35,718 nt of DNA from Nitrospirota bacterium (GCA_021813425.1 JAKAKQ010000363.1:1-35718); one strand, 5' to 3'. Positions 17,930-25,910 are shown, counted from the stretch's first letter. Notes: generated by a model from the letters alone, not told the origin. Numbers and translations: made by a program.

Positions 17930-20500
17930 CTAAATCTCTTCTATAGCTTCCACAGCGTCCTTCTTATCAAATGCGATTCCTTCTACTTCGAATGCGATTT
18001 CTTTGGCGCGGTTACGAAGCTGAACACGCGTCTCAATAACACGGCGAGTCTCTTCGGCGATTTTTTCCCTAATCTTTGCATCCTTCGGTATCGGCAGGAC
18101 GACTTCGAACAACCGTTTGCCCAAAGTATCGATGATGTCCTGGGTGAACTGCTTGGCCCTGATCTGGCGCTTCACGATGAGGGCGTTCAAACATGCAAAG
18201 AGAAGCCAGGGATCAATAGCCTTCTTATCCAATACTCTGACCCGATAGATATGACTCTGGAACAGCATCGGAACATCGCTTTTCGTAACTATGGCTGTCG
18301 TACCGATCAAATACGTGCCGTCGCGCACCATCAAAACATCGCCGGGCTCGACATCTATCTTCCCTTGATACTCATCATAAACATCCTGGCTGACGCCATG
18401 CTTAAAATCAGCCTTGATTTCCCAATTAGAAAAATCTGATGTCCTGATGAACGGAATGGTCCCCGTTCCGTAGGCCATCTTCCCGATCTCAATGCCGGTA
18501 TCTACGGATACTTTCTTCTCCTTGACAAGATCACCCACCGTCACCAACGCATGAGTCTTCTTAAGTCGCTGTAAATCGCGTGTAATCTCAGGGTTATAAT
18601 ATTTCGGGACTAATATGCGGTTCTGAATCTTATCGGAACGCAAGACAAACCCCAGATGATCGATGACCTTGCGGCCTTCCTGCATAATCTGCCTATACCG
18701 CTCCGTGATCACCGGCACATCGTCAAGCAACTCCATTTCTCCTTGTGCATTTTTCCTCAAGGTCGGATTGCCGCGCGAATCATGGCCGCACCACTTTGCC
18801 TCGGCCATGAAGATATCGTATGGCTCTGTTGTTTTCTCTTTGGCCAAAAGCAAGGTACAAACCTTTGTGTGTGTGCCTCCCTTGCCACTTGTCTTGAACA
18901 ATGATTCGGGCATCGTAATGACAGCGATCAACCGTGTATTTTCGAGAATATACGATATAACGTGTTCATAAGACGGATTGCCGAGGATGCTTTCGGGCAG
19001 AACGATTCCCATACGACCACCCGGTTTCAACAGCTGAAGGCAGCGTTCGAGAAATAATAGCTGTGGCGGCTGGTCTTCATGAATAATAGACGTTTTTTCA
19101 AACCGGCCGGTTGACTTATCCCGATTCCACTTATAGCCGAGATCATACTGGGACAAGATGGCATCTCCCTTCACAACAATCTTGTTACCGAAAGGTGGAT
19201 TGGTCATCACGATATCGAATACACCGTGCCTTGCTTTCTCCCTCAGTCCGTGTGGCCACTCTTCCGGCCTGCTCAGAGAATTCGCGCAGAACACGCCGCC
19301 GCGTCCATCGCCCACAAGCGCCATGTATGCCTTGCAGACCTTGGCAAGGAACGCGTCTTTATCGATGCCGCGAAAACAATCAGTCGCAACCTCGACCTCA
19401 CGTTTAAAAAGCTGTTTCTCCGTCCAGCCCTTGCGCTTGGTTTGACTTCTAAGTTGCTTCCACACGTACTCCAGCGCGCCGATGAGAAAACCGCCTGAAC
19501 CACAGGCCGGATCAATAATCTTTTCGCCGGGCTTGGGATCAAGGATCTCGACCATCATCTTGACAACATTACGCGGCGTGAAGAACTGACCCTCTGACCC
19601 GCGGAGGGCAGGGCCGATGAACACTTCGAATGCGTCCCCAATGGCATCGCGGTCGGCATCCATAACGCAGTAGTTCTGAAGTTCTCCGACAACATAGCAA
19701 AGACTATCGACATCAAGACTGATCGTGTCATTCTTGTCAAAGACATCTTCATACGTTGCCGTCTTTACGCGCTCAAAAAGCTCAAGAATGCGTTCGCGCA
19801 CTGTTTCGGGTTTCTCTCCGACGCCTGCCCGAAATGTCACGGTTTTATCCTGGTCGGTCTCCTGCTCGTCGAGAATCTTGCAGAACAGGATGTTGATTAT
19901 TTCCTGTGCCAACGCTTCGTCACGGGTGATACCCGTCGTCATGCCGGCAAGGTGATTGCGCAAATCACGGAACACCGCCTTAAGGTTTGATGGTTTTTTC
20001 AGGTCTTTGCGGGTATAGAGGCCGATGTCCTCAATGCGCTGACCATGACGGGGAATGTTGGGAAGAGGTGTATATGTGCGCGATCCGTCCTTCTGATGGA
20101 TTTTTCGTAAATACTTATGCTCATCACCGTTGAACCAGACGCCGACTTCGGCTGCGGACATATCCATGTAAAGTTTGAGCTGTTCTTCACCGTCCTTACA
20201 GTACCTTTTCTTGCACTCGGCTACCATAAACAGATCACTATCTGTTTTTTTCGCCGAATAGAAGACTGCTATATCGACAGGGTAGGATTTTTCTACATCC
20301 GACGGACGCTTCTTGACCCGGTACTGAGGACGCGTCTGGATATGCGACTTCGGATAACCATAATCTTCAACCAGGCGTTGTGAAAGCACCTGGACAGCCT
20401 CGACCTCCTCGGGTGTGGCCTTGACCGGTTCACCACTGATAAAATCAAGTAAATAACCAGCTTTTAATTCTGCTTCCAATGACTTCTTTTTTTTAGCCAT
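17930..20500 (-). CDS. Single-chain restriction-modification-like protein: HSDR_N-type nuclease domain, N6-adenine methylase, specificity region
   Basis: N-terminal PVDIAVF...FMVAECKKR (D...ExK); IIDPACGSGGFLIGALEYVW; DIVMTNPPFGNK; C-terminal TRD-like GTGTIPFIRTSDFSNWEIK...VEPGDVLMVRDGT. Confidence 0.88.
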   Translation of the reverse strand: MAKKKKSLEAELKAGYLLDFISGEPVKATPEEVEAVQVLSQRLVEDYGYPKSHIQTRPQYRVKKRPSDVEKSYPVDIAVFYSAKKTDSDLFMVAECKKRYCKDGEEQLKLYMDMSAAEVGVWFNGDEHKYLRKIHQKDGSRTYTPLPNIPRHGQRIEDIGLYTRKDLKKPSNLKAVFRDLRNHLAGMTTGITRDEALAQEIINILFCKILDEQETDQDKTVTFRAGVGEKPETVRERILELFERVKTATYEDVFDKNDTISLDVDSLCYVVGELQNYCVMDADRDAIGDAFEVFIGPALRGSEGQFFTPRNVVKMMVEILDPKPGEKIIDPACGSGGFLIGALEYVWKQLRSQTKRKGWTEKQLFKREVEVATDCFRGIDKDAFLAKVCKAYMALVGDGRGGVFCANSLSRPEEWPHGLREKARHGVFDIVMTNPPFGNKIVVKGDAILSQYDLGYKWNRDKSTGRFEKTSIIHEDQPPQLLFLERCLQLLKPGGRMGIVLPESILGNPSYEHVISYILENTRLIAVITMPESLFKTSGKGGTHTKVCTLLLAKEKTTEPYDIFMAEAKWCGHDSRGNPTLRKNAQGEMELLDDVPVITERYRQIMQEGRKVIDHLGFVLRSDKIQNRILVPKYYNPEITRDLQRLKKTHALVTVGDLVKEKKVSVDTGIEIGKMAYGTGTIPFIRTSDFSNWEIKADFKHGVSQDVYDEYQGKIDVEPGDVLMVRDGTYLIGTTAIVTKSDVPMLFQSHIYRVRVLDKKAIDPWLLFACLNALIVKRQIRAKQFTQDIIDTLGKRLFEVVLPIPKDAKIREKIAEETRRVIETRVQLRNRAKEIAFEVEGIAFDKKDAVEAIEEI

Positions 20501-20579
20501 ATTTCAGCCTATATCCAACGAGTTTCATAGCTCACTAAATCCATTTGCAGTTAGTTTTTCAGCAATAATTGCATATGAG

Positions 20580-20753
20580 CTATTTTTCCTTCCTGACCCC
20601 TTTAAACGGCTCTTTATCCGCCTTCTGATCAATAAACAGTTTAGTATCAGTGTCTATTTTTGTCCAGCGCTGATTGTGGGGATTGTATACCTGTGTGCGG
20701 TCTTTTACTGCTCCATGCCTGTGATTGTCTCCATACGGTGCATTCTTAGCCAT
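20580..20753 (-). CDS. 57-aa conserved small protein in RM operon (absent from ORF track)
   Basis: Own translation: MAKNAPYGDNHRHGAVKDRTQVYNPHNQRWTKIDTDTKLFIDQKADKEPFKGVRKEK*; ATG 2 nt after the lexA-like stop. Confidence 0.72.
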   Translation of the reverse strand: MAKNAPYGDNHRHGAVKDRTQVYNPHNQRWTKIDTDTKLFIDQKADKEPFKGVRKEK

Positions 20754-20755
20754 AT

Positions 20756-21382
20756 TTAAACCTCCATCTTCGGAATTGTTGTTACAGCCACTCCTTGAAC
20801 CTGAAAATTTTCAGTCAGGATAATCGGCTTATGATTTTTATTGCTCGACTTCGGCATTAAAACAACGCAATTCTTATTATGCTGAAATTCTTTCACAGTC
20901 GCTTCATTATCAATCAGAGCTACAACTATATCGCCATTCTTTGCTGCTGACTGCTGGCGGACAAGTATTAAATCTCCATCATTGATTCCGGCTTTGTTCA
21001 TGGAATCCCCTTTAGCTCTGAGCAGAAAGTATTTAAATCCAGGTTTTGCAAGAGAAACAGACACAGGGATATACCCTTCAATATTTTCCTGGGCTAAGAT
21101 AGGCACGCCACAGGTTGCCATCCCGACTAAAGGAATATCGACTGTGCGGGCATGAACCGAATCAGATTCAACATCTTTGATTAACTGCAAATCCCCATCC
21201 GGACGTTTTCTTAAAATACCTTTCTGGATTAATTCCGCAATAATTAAAGAAGCCGATCTGGGGGACTTATATCCAAGCTCTGCCATCAGTTCACGTACAG
21301 ATGGGGTTTTGCCTTTATGCATAAGCTGATTTCGGACATAACGAAGTGCATCTGCTTGTCTTTGACTTAGTTGTGTCTTCAT
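20756..21382 (-). CDS. LexA/S24-type repressor-protease
   Basis: MKTQLSQRQADALRYVRNQL...TPSVRELMAELGYKSPRSASLIIAEL; MATCGVPI cleavage region; AKGDSM (Ser); ATVKEF (Lys). Start chosen at internal Met (21382). Confidence 0.88.
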   Translation of the reverse strand: MKTQLSQRQADALRYVRNQLMHKGKTPSVRELMAELGYKSPRSASLIIAELIQKGILRKRPDGDLQLIKDVESDSVHARTVDIPLVGMATCGVPILAQENIEGYIPVSVSLAKPGFKYFLLRAKGDSMNKAGINDGDLILVRQQSAAKNGDIVVALIDNEATVKEFQHNKNCVVLMPKSSNKNHKPIILTENFQVQGVAVTTIPKMEV

Positions 21383-21385
21383 AGT

Positions 21386-21410
21386 TATACAAAGTGTATA
21401 ATAGTGTATA
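21386..21410. promoter_or_regulatory. Candidate operator of the LexA-like gene
   Basis: Perfect inverted repeat TATACA-AAG-TGTATA (21386-21400) plus a third half-site TGTATA (21405-21410), just upstream of the ATG. Confidence 0.55.
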
Positions 21411-21429
21411 ATAAAAGTCAAGCGGAAAA

Positions 21430-21516
21430 TTAAAGGTTGCCGCAGAAGCATTGATGAATTATCAACTCGATAAAGACAGGGCTGCTGCCGTCGAAGTCCC
21501 TAAGATTTTTTTGCAT
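21430..21516 (-). pseudogene. Truncated PIN-domain (VapC-like) toxin remnant
   Basis: MQKNLRDFDGSSPVFIELIIHQCFCGNL* overlaps the AbrB stop; reads like a PIN N-terminus that ends where the first catalytic Asp is expected. Confidence 0.5.
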
Positions 21517-21733
21517 AGAGATCTTCCAGTTCCTTCATTGAAAGTTTGCCCTTGGCTATCCCTCTGACTTTATCAGTATAGGTTTTCCTGATAGGTACAA
21601 CCACAATGCCCTCCGGCGTCATTTGCACGTCAACCTTATCACCTGTGTGGATATTTGCCTTCTCTCTTATTTCTTTAGGTATTACAATCTGCCCCTTCGC
21701 AAGGACCTTTGCCATCGGCATAAAAACCTCCAT
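21500..21733 (-). CDS. AbrB/MazE-type SpoVT-fold antitoxin
   Basis: MAKVLAKGQIVIPKEIREKANIHTGDKVDVQMTPEGIVVVPIRK. Confidence 0.92.
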   Translation of the reverse strand: MEVFMPMAKVLAKGQIVIPKEIREKANIHTGDKVDVQMTPEGIVVVPIRKTYTDKVRGIAKGKLSMKELEDLYAKKS

Positions 21734-21897
21734 ACTATGTTTAACTATAAAATTAGTTTAACCTTTAATTAAAGCATTACTAAATGTCGGTTGAATTGTC
21801 AACCCGAAAAAATGCACTTAGCAAGGACATCCTGACAGGGAATGAATTATTGACTCACGCATAACTAATGTCCTATACTGTGGGTGGGAGGTGAAAA

Positions 21898-22398
21898 ATG
21901 AGACCTCATGGAAACCCACAGGAATTGCAAAAACGACGCTTTCGGGCAATCTCCCTTCTGAAAGAGGGATACCAGCCAGTTGAAGTTGCCCAAATAGTTG
22001 GAGTTGACCGTCGCAGTGTAAGGCGATGGAATGCCGCCTACAAAAAAGATGGTCAAAAAGGCATAGAAGCTAACCCGCCCTCTGGCCGTCCATCGAAACT
22101 TGACGTAAGAAATAAGAAGAAACTCGAAAAGGCGCTGTTTAAGGGCGCTATGTTTGCAGGATTCAACACCGACCTTTGGACATGCCCGCGGGTCGCCAGA
22201 CTCATTGAAAAGCTTTTCGGCGTTCGTTATCATGCACACCATGTAAGCAAACTCCTGCACTCGCTTGGTTGGACACCGCAAAAACCCCAGCGTATAGCCA
22301 AAGAGCGTGATGAGAAAGAGATCAGACGCTGGATAAAAGAGGAATGGCCTCGCATTAAAAAAAAGCAGCGCGGCTTAAAGCCTTTATTGTCTTCATAG
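21898..22398 (+). CDS. IS630 transposase, N-terminal ORF (HTH)
   Basis: HTH (EVAQIVGVDRRSVRRWNAAYKKDG) and winged-helix region, ends after an A8 run. Confidence 0.9.
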   Translation: MRPHGNPQELQKRRFRAISLLKEGYQPVEVAQIVGVDRRSVRRWNAAYKKDGQKGIEANPPSGRPSKLDVRNKKKLEKALFKGAMFAGFNTDLWTCPRVARLIEKLFGVRYHAHHVSKLLHSLGWTPQKPQRIAKERDEKEIRRWIKEEWPRIKKKQRGLKPLLSS

Positions 22399-22409
22399 AC
22401 GAAAGCGGC

Positions 22410-22928
22410 TTGCTTATGGCTCCTGTCGTTCGTAGGACATGGGCGCTGCGTGGCAAAACACCCGTCTTGTTTCAACGAACTCGCTCTCACAAAAAAGTTT
22501 CGGCAATAGCAGCTTTGTGTGTCTCTCCGGAGAGAAAACATGTAAGGCTTTATTTCAGGCTTCTTGCGGATAATAACTTCAATGCCTCTCATGTTCGGAC
22601 ATTTCTTAACCAGTTGAACCGGCAACTCAAAGCCCCTGCCCTTATCGTATGGGATCGCTTCTTGCCGCATAGAGCTAATAAAGTTCATGAGTTTATTGGC
22701 AGGACGCCATATCTTCACGTACGGTTCTTTCCACCTTATGCTCCAGAACTTAATCCCACAGAATACCTTTGGGGTTGGCTTAAACAAAAGCCGTTGGCTA
22801 ACTTCACGCCGGACAATTTGGTAGAGTTGGCCGATAATGCAAGAAAGGGAAGCAGACGTGTTCAACGCAGTCAAAATCTTCTTCGCGCTTTCGTCAATCA
22901 TAGTCCCCTTCCTTTACGCCTTAAATAG
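22410..22928 (+). CDS. IS630 transposase, C-terminal ORF (DDE)
   Basis: VIVDRF-like VWDRFLPHRA and PPYAPELNPTEYLWGWLK; the upstream part of the same frame reads FIVFIDESG, supplying the first Asp. Confidence 0.9.
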   Translation: MLMAPVVRRTWALRGKTPVLFQRTRSHKKVSAIAALCVSPERKHVRLYFRLLADNNFNASHVRTFLNQLNRQLKAPALIVWDRFLPHRANKVHEFIGRTPYLHVRFFPPYAPELNPTEYLWGWLKQKPLANFTPDNLVELADNARKGSRRVQRSQNLLRAFVNHSPLPLRLK

Positions 22929-23111
22929 GACATTATTTATGCGTCTTTCAATAGTTGACTTGTTCAAAAAGAAGGAAACAAAGAAAAAAAGAGACAGGAA
23001 GGCAGAAAAAGTTTACATCTCTATATTCCGATAGCCGGGATAGCGCAACAGTTCAAAAGGACAAAAGTGCAAAAGTCAAAAGCTCAAAAGTCTGCAAGCG
23101 CGGCAACTGGT

Positions 23112-23378
23112 TTATGCTGATTTTTTTTCAGCCTTTTCCTGTTTTACGCGCTCGTGCAGCCAGACCTTTATCAAGGCACCCCTGTCAACACCTATCTGCT
23201 GACGGATTTCATCTATCTCAGTTACCAGAGACTCTGCGACATCCAGCGTCAGGCGCACCTTTTTCCCGTGACGGACAACCTTTGCCTTTGACATATCTAT
23301 AAGGTCGTGGATGTCTTCTCCTGCCTCGAATCTTTTGTCAAATTCCTGAGCGCTTTTAGCCAGCTTTAGCTTTGCCAT
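23112..23378 (-). CDS. BrnA/CopG-like antitoxin
   Basis: DLIDMSKAKVVRHGKKVRLTLDVAESLVTEIDEIRQQIGVDRGALIKVWLHERVKQE. Confidence 0.8.
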   Translation of the reverse strand: MAKLKLAKSAQEFDKRFEAGEDIHDLIDMSKAKVVRHGKKVRLTLDVAESLVTEIDEIRQQIGVDRGALIKVWLHERVKQEKAEKKSA

Positions 23379-23442
23379 ACAGTTTTTCCTCCTTTCTCCG
23401 TGAACGTCTAACGGAAATTATCCTGACCGTTTTACTGCGCAT
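23356..23442 (-). pseudogene. 3' remnant of a BrnT toxin gene
   Basis: MRSKTVRIISVRRSRRKEEKLYGKAKAG*, BrnT-like C-terminus overlapping the antitoxin start; N-terminal part absent. Confidence 0.7.
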
Positions 23443-23499
23443 AGTATATACATATTTTGACCACTTGTTGTACAAATTAAGCATAACGACGCGATTCCA

Positions 23500-23535
23500 A
23501 AGTCCCTAAGATTTTATTGCATAGAGATCTTTCAG
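23500..23535. repeat. 36-bp duplicate of the AbrB/PIN junction
   Basis: AAGTCCCTAAGATTTTATTGCATAGAGATCTTTCAG matches 21495-21530 with 2 mismatches by eye. Confidence 0.75.
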
Positions 23536-23635
23536 GTAAAGTTCGCACTCTGATCACCCTTTTTTCAAATCCCTGCTTGGATATTCATACCTGTTAATGG
23601 CATAATATTACGCTATCGAAAATAACCGGAGGCGT

Positions 23636-24535
23636 TTGATGAAGACTGCAGGTATCTTCCCGGGACAGGGCTCGGAATATCCGGGAATGCTCGAATGTAT
23701 AAGAGGATACGAGCTGACAAAATATGTTTTTGGCCGGATCGACGGGATCAGCGGAAAGGACATTTTCAGGATCACGATTGAAGGCCCGGAGGAAAAACTG
23801 AGAGAACCTCTTATTGCCCAGCTTTCCGTATTCGGCACGAGCGTTTGCTACTGGCATCTTCTGAACAATCAGATGGATTTCTACGGCCTTGCAGGACACA
23901 GCCTTGGTTTCTATTCTGCATTATATGCAGCAGGCTCCATTGCACTCGATGATTGCATAAGGATAATAATAAAAGTCCAGGAAGCCATCGACAGCATAAT
24001 GGAAAACAGATCAGGCATGATGGCATCGATTACCGGGCTGAAAACAGAAGAGATGAAAAGCCTCTGCAGTGATACAGCCGGAGTATTTTTTTCGAATATA
24101 AACTCTGCATCCCAGATCGTCATTTCAGGCAGCGCATCCGGGGTAAAGGATGCCTGCGAGAGGGCCCTGCAGAAAGGCGCTTTGTCTGTAAAAGAGCTTC
24201 CGATACCCTATCCCCTCCACAGCCCGATGATGGACGGAATCGAGGGAATTCTGAGACCGTTTATAAACCAGATAGAGATAAAAAAACCGTCAATCCCTGT
24301 TATAAGCCATCTTGACAATACTATTCTCGATCAAAAAGGCATTTCGGAAGTTCTTTGCATTCAGCTTTCAAAAAAGATCATGTGGAGGGATACGATAAAG
24401 TGCTTTGCGAGCACGGGAATAAACAGATTTGTCGAGGTCGGTCCGTCTGACGTGCTGTCGAAACTGGTCAGATGGATCGAAAGGGATGCTGAATCCCTGA
24501 GGGCTGAAGAGGTGCTGGATTGTCAGGGTGCGTAG
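23636..24535 (+). CDS. FabD-like acyl-carrier-protein acyltransferase
   Basis: FPGQGSEYPGM, GHSLGFYSA (Ser), PLHSPMM (His), FVEVGPSDVL. Confidence 0.92.
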   Translation: MMKTAGIFPGQGSEYPGMLECIRGYELTKYVFGRIDGISGKDIFRITIEGPEEKLREPLIAQLSVFGTSVCYWHLLNNQMDFYGLAGHSLGFYSALYAAGSIALDDCIRIIIKVQEAIDSIMENRSGMMASITGLKTEEMKSLCSDTAGVFFSNINSASQIVISGSASGVKDACERALQKGALSVKELPIPYPLHSPMMDGIEGILRPFINQIEIKKPSIPVISHLDNTILDQKGISEVLCIQLSKKIMWRDTIKCFASTGINRFVEVGPSDVLSKLVRWIERDAESLRAEEVLDCQGA

Positions 24536-25254
24536 CAATAGTCACAGGCGGTACTAAAGGCATAGGTAAGGCAATATCCCGTTCGTTCATAAAAAAGGGA
24601 ATAAAGGTATTCATGGTCTTCTCCTCTGATGAAAAGGCAGCCGAATCCGCCATGACCGAACTGAACAGCATCGATAACATTGCGGATGTAATAAAGGCAG
24701 ACGTCTCTGACCGGAATCAGGTGAATGCCGTGATCGAAAGTGTTGTAAACAAGACCGGAAGGCTCGATATCCTTGTCAATAATGCAGGGATAATCAGGGA
24801 CGGGCTGCTAATGCTTATGCCTGATATCAACTGGCACAGGGTCATGGATGTAAACCTTAATGGAGTTTATTACTGTTCAAAGGCCGTTCTAAGGCCGATG
24901 ATAGGGAACCGGTGGGGAAGGATCATCAATATCATTTCACCGAGTGCACTGCTTGGCAGGGCGGGACAGACAAACTATTCAGCATCGAAGGGAGGCGTCC
25001 TGAGTTTCACCAGATCGCTTGCAAGGGAGGTTGCACGGTTCGGCATAACAGTCAATGCTGTTTCTCCCGGCGTGATAGAAACGGAACTCACCGGTTATAT
25101 GGATGAAAAGGTCAGGGGTGAATTTCTCTCGATGATCCCTGTCGGCAGGTTTGGGACGCCTGAGGAAGTATCCAATGCTGTCTCGTTCCTTGCCTCTGAG
25201 GAGGCAGGTTATATTACGGGAGAATATATATCCGTAGACGGAGGGCTTACATAG
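24520..25254 (+). CDS. 3-oxoacyl-ACP reductase (FabG-like SDR)
   Basis: TGGTKGIGKAI, NNAGI, NYSASKGG, YITGEYISVDGGLT; TTG start. Confidence 0.95.
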   Translation: MSGCVAIVTGGTKGIGKAISRSFIKKGIKVFMVFSSDEKAAESAMTELNSIDNIADVIKADVSDRNQVNAVIESVVNKTGRLDILVNNAGIIRDGLLMLMPDINWHRVMDVNLNGVYYCSKAVLRPMIGNRWGRIINIISPSALLGRAGQTNYSASKGGVLSFTRSLAREVARFGITVNAVSPGVIETELTGYMDEKVRGEFLSMIPVGRFGTPEEVSNAVSFLASEEAGYITGEYISVDGGLT

Positions 25255-25514
25255 TGGAAAAAGAAAACCTGGTTGAAGAACTGAAGGCGCTCATTGTAAA
25301 GAACCTGAAACTTGAGGATGTCCTGCCCGGGGACATAGACCCGGCTGCCCCCCTTTTTGGAAGCGGCCTCGGTCTTGACTCAATCGATGCCCTTGAACTG
25401 GTTGTGGGACTTGAAAAGACTTACGGCATAAGGATTCCTGATGAAGACGTCGGCAAGGAGGCATTCGCATCTGTAAACGCCCTTACTGATTATATTCTCA
25501 GGAACAAAAAATAA
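25254..25514 (+). CDS. Acyl carrier protein
   Basis: GLGLDSIDALELVVGLEKTYGI with 4'-phosphopantetheine Ser; GTG start. Confidence 0.94.
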   Translation: MEKENLVEELKALIVKNLKLEDVLPGDIDPAAPLFGSGLGLDSIDALELVVGLEKTYGIRIPDEDVGKEAFASVNALTDYILRNKK

Positions 25515-25520
25515 CAGACC

Positions 25521-25910
25521 ATGAAACCCTTTGAGCATCTTCCTCACAGGTATCCTTTTATAATGATCGACACAGCAGAGATTATCGAGGAAGGCAGACA
25601 CGCAAAGGGAACAAAACAGATAACCGTCAACGACAGGATCGTGCTTCCTGACGGTAAAATGCCGGACGTATATATAATCGAGGCGATGGCCCAAATTTCC
25701 GGCATAGCAAGCGGAAAAAAGGGAGGCTCTGTATTTGCCGCAATAAATAACTTAACGTTCAGTGGAACAGCGAATGCAGGTGATATACTCGATGTCGAGA
25801 GCATACTTGAAAGGAATATCGGCAGCCTTTATATCTTCAGCTGCAAGGCGTCTGTTGCAGCCGGAACAATTGCAGAAGGGGAGATAATACTTCACTTTAA
25901 TGCAGAATAA
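25521..25910 (+). CDS. Hot-dog fold 3-hydroxyacyl-ACP dehydratase (FabZ/ApeP-like)
   Basis: LPHRYPFIMIDTAEII ... YIIEAMAQISG; lacks the canonical GHFP loop motif. Confidence 0.85.
   Translation: MKPFEHLPHRYPFIMIDTAEIIEEGRHAKGTKQITVNDRIVLPDGKMPDVYIIEAMAQISGIASGKKGGSVFAAINNLTFSGTANAGDILDVESILERNIGSLYIFSCKASVAAGTIAEGEIILHFNAE

Larger units (their letters stand above)
21850..22951 (+). mobile_element. IS630-family insertion sequence
   Basis: TIRs: left TATTGACTCACGCATAACTAATGTCCTATA (21848-21877), right AATAGGACATTATTTATGCGTCTTTCAATA (22924-22953); TA at both boundaries. Confidence 0.88.

Noticed and set aside
21383-21451. N-terminal extension of the LexA-like ORF
   Set aside because: Runs through the operator-like repeat; MKTQLSQRQADALRYV is the typical LexA-family start.
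22230-22901. 223-aa minus-strand ORF across IS630
   Set aside because: Antisense to the transposase, which has clear DDE motifs on the plus strand.
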